A program made the translations under genes and the position numbers. The notes under the pieces were generated by a model. The model had not been told where the DNA came from, ran no database searches, and saw only the letters and a program-made list of their open reading frames with translations. From positions 124,001-188,000 of the forward strand of contig NZ_JACOPV010000010.1 of assembly GCF_016881005.1 (NCBI RefSeq): a stretch of DNA of 64,000 bases. Reading direction: 5' to 3'. Positions within the stretch are counted from its first letter, which is position 1, and every line of letters begins with the position of its first letter. This document shows, piece by piece, positions 61,779 to 64,000 of this stretch. This stretch comes from Pseudomonas arcuscaelestis (GTDB lineage: Bacteria; Pseudomonadota; Gammaproteobacteria; Pseudomonadales; Pseudomonadaceae).

Positions 61779-61991
61779 GGCTAATCTCCGCATTTTTTCC
61801 GGAGTCATTCCGGATCAGGGTGTGCCGTCACCATACGAACAGCACTTGCGTCATTTCCAGAAAGCCAACTTGTAGGAACCGACCCTACAAAACATTCTTA
61901 CGCTAGGTTCAGCACTGCCTGGCGTGATCTGAAGTGAATTTCGGTCGTCTGAGCTTCGATGATCACTGCCCTCTGCTGTTGGAGTCGTACG

Positions 61992-64000
61992 ATGCGCCCC
62001 GCTTTACTCTCCCCCTCTTCCCTTGGTGTGCTCGGGTTGTTCGTTGCAATAAATCCGGCACTGGAGGCTGCGCCTCTGGAACTGGGTCAGGTGCTGATCG
62101 AAGGCCGGCAGCAGAACGAATTGGATGCAGCCCAAGAGCGCTTGCGCCAAGTACCAGGCGCAACGAACCTGGTGGACATGCAACAAGTAGAGCAAGGTCG
62201 GGTCGCTAGCAACGAGGACGTCCTTGCCTATCAACCGGGCGTGTTTGCCCAGTCGGCTGGCAACGATGGCGTCAAACTGTCGATTCGCGGATCGGGCATC
62301 AACCGCGCGCCGGGCAGCCATGGCTCGGGCGTCTACGTGATGTTCGACGGTTTGCCGTTGACCGGCCCCGGCGGTACCCCTTATGAATTGTTCGAGCCGC
62401 TCTGGTTGAGCCGTGCTGAAGTACTGCGTGGCGCCAACGGCTTCGACCGCGGAGCCCTGGCCCTGGGCGGCGCCATCGACTACGTCACCCACACTGGCCA
62501 TGATGCGGCGCCGTTGCAGGTGCGTTACGAAATCGGCAGCCGTGGCTATGCCAAGCGCCAAATAAGTTCGGGTCAGGTGCTGGGTGATCTGGATTATTAC
62601 GTAGCCCTGACCGACTCCGAGTACGATGGTTATCAGCAACATAGCAGCGGCAGCAGCAAGGGTATCGCCGCCAATGTCGGTTATCGCTTCAACCCTAACC
62701 TGGAGACCCGCTTCTACTTGCGTTACCGGGAAACCGAGAATGACTTGGCCGGGCGCCTCACCAAGGAGCAGATCAAGCACGATCCGCGAGCCGCCAACCC
62801 ACTCTACCTGAGCCGTGATGCCAGCCGTCCACAGCCGGGGAGTACTTGGCTGGGAAACAAGACCACGTTTTTCCTCGATGAAGATTCACGCCTGGAAACC
62901 GGACTGGTCTACCACGACTATCCAATGGACCTGCGGGAGGGGCCCAACCGGTTGAAAGTGGCCTATTCCGACGTCAGTGGGACCTTGAATTACGTGCGTC
63001 GCGACAACCTGTTCGACCACGAAAGCAAAACCACCCTTGGTTGGCGCACCACCAAACACCTGCCTAACAGCGGTGCCTCCGAGTTCGTCCGTGTGCCAGG
63101 CACTCAAGCCGTCGGCACCCGCACCCGCGATTTCAGCTACCAAGGCTCTGACAGCGTCGTGCATGCCGGCAACGAGCTGGAGCTGGCCCCCGACTTGTGG
63201 CTGACCAGCGGTCTGGCGATGATTTATACCCGACGCGAAAGTGCGGTGACTTACCCGCAAGAGGGTGGAAAAGTAAGCAAGCATGACTGGGATTACGCGC
63301 CGCGCCTGGGCCTGCGCTATGACCTGAGCCCAAGTTTGCAGCTATTCGGCAACATCAGTCGCTCGGTTGAGCCACCTCACCCATGGGCGTTGATCTGGAG
63401 TTCACCGCGGGTCAATGGCCTGCAAACTCAGCCCATCGAAATGCATAACCAGACTGCGACTACGCTGGAGCTTGGTGCCCGAGGCGACTCAGATTTCGGT
63501 CGCTGGGACCTGACTTGGTACTACTCGAACGTACGGCACGAACTGCTTGCGGTCGAGATCGTACCCGGCCTGCCCGCAGCCGAGTTCAACGCCAGCCCCA
63601 CGGTCCACCAAGGTGTCGAAGCAGGCCTCGACAGCCTGCTCTGGGAGCGCGGCGGGGTTGGTAAACTCTCTCTGCGCCAGGCTTATACCTTCAGCGACTT
63701 CCATTACCGCGACGACGACGTTTTCGGCGATAACCGCCTGCCCGGCATCCCGATGCACTATTACCAGGCCGAGATGCGTTTCGATTTGCCGAGCGGGTTG
63801 TACGCCGGGATCAATACTCAGATGGCTTCCAAGGTTCAGGTCGATTACGCCAACAGCTACCCAACTGATGCCTACGCCCTGCTCGGCGCAACCCTGGGTT
63901 ACAACTCACCCAAGCAGGACTGGCAGACCTGGCTCGACCTGCGCAACCTGACCAACAAGCGTTATGCCGCCACGGTCACTCCTGGCTATAACGACAATGG
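61992..64000 (+). CDS. TonB-dependent outer-membrane receptor, 3' end cut by window
   Basis: About 669 residues are visible, with no stop to the window edge. A signal peptide (MRPALLSPSSLGVLGLFVAI and on to about residue 26) precedes the TonB box region (LELGQVLIEG), then the plug domain (GVFAQSAGNDGVKLSIRGSG; YVMFDGLPLTGPGG) and a beta-barrel rich in alternating strands. It imports an unknown siderophore or nutrient. ATG 61992 follows GGAG. No clear Fur box is seen in 61809-61991, a region without any other gene. The 20 or so missing residues would end in the usual aromatic C-terminus. Confidence 0.92.
   Translation, partial: MRPALLSPSSLGVLGLFVAINPALEAAPLELGQVLIEGRQQNELDAAQERLRQVPGATNLVDMQQVEQGRVASNEDVLAYQPGVFAQSAGNDGVKLSIRGSGINRAPGSHGSGVYVMFDGLPLTGPGGTPYELFEPLWLSRAEVLRGANGFDRGALALGGAIDYVTHTGHDAAPLQVRYEIGSRGYAKRQISSGQVLGDLDYYVALTDSEYDGYQQHSSGSSKGIAANVGYRFNPNLETRFYLRYRETENDLAGRLTKEQIKHDPRAANPLYLSRDASRPQPGSTWLGNKTTFFLDEDSRLETGLVYHDYPMDLREGPNRLKVAYSDVSGTLNYVRRDNLFDHESKTTLGWRTTKHLPNSGASEFVRVPGTQAVGTRTRDFSYQGSDSVVHAGNELELAPDLWLTSGLAMIYTRRESAVTYPQEGGKVSKHDWDYAPRLGLRYDLSPSLQLFGNISRSVEPPHPWALIWSSPRVNGLQTQPIEMHNQTATTLELGARGDSDFGRWDLTWYYSNVRHELLAVEIVPGLPAAEFNASPTVHQGVEAGLDSLLWERGGVGKLSLRQAYTFSDFHYRDDDVFGDNRLPGIPMHYYQAEMRFDLPSGLYAGINTQMASKVQVDYANSYPTDAYALLGATLGYNSPKQDWQTWLDLRNLTNKRYAATVTPGYNDN

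Overview
The window is a piece of a Pseudomonas chromosome, most like the P. putida group. The evidence is gene order and product similarity: ftsK-aat-bpt-infA-clpA/clpS-cspD-icd/idh-nudJ-mnmA-hflD-purB, then aceA, then a thirteen-gene nuoA-N operon with fused nuoCD. No database search was possible.

Bases 1 to about 12,425 are the integrase-side arm of a prophage; the rest lies to the left of the window. It has a leftward Cro-like gene and a rightward S24-type repressor around a double operator. Rightward accessory genes follow: a DUF1654 gene with two kinds of SOS box, a phage csrA, an Acb2-like cyclic-nucleotide sponge, and a LuxR-type HTH protein with a membrane segment. A complete diversity-generating retroelement (DGR) comes next: two C-type-lectin-like (DUF1566/Lcl) variable proteins, avd, a 101-nt template repeat (TR) and a DGR reverse transcriptase. 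The arm ends with small phage genes, an excisionase-like gene and a tyrosine integrase that abuts the 3' end of tRNA-Ser(TGA). The DGR is the main discovery of the window. All 29 base differences between the TR and the two variable repeats (VRs) lie at template adenines, and VR2 also carries a one-base deletion that shifts the lectin C-terminus out of frame.

Bases 12,426 to 59,760 are conserved host chromosome. They hold yccA and a nucleobase permease; tusDCBE (tRNA 2-thiouridine sulfur relay) with ybiB; a glutathionyl-hydroquinone reductase; a leftward block cysG-serS-crcB-rarA-lolA-ftsK; the N-degron set aat, bpt, clpA and clpS with infA and cspD; divergent icd and monomeric idh; nudJ, mnmA, hflD, purB, roxA and a GNAT gene; a secretin-domain-like periplasmic protein; aceA behind an inverted repeat; a YhhN protein; and nuoABCDEFGHIJKLMN. 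Rho-independent terminators close many of these units.

Bases 59,763 to about 61,500 are a decayed P2/phiCTX-like prophage: ogr, a CI-type repressor, and a holin and a gpL head-completion gene read leftward. The holin frame runs on antisense through the repressor. A small orphan LuxR HTH gene and the start of a TonB-dependent receptor finish the window.
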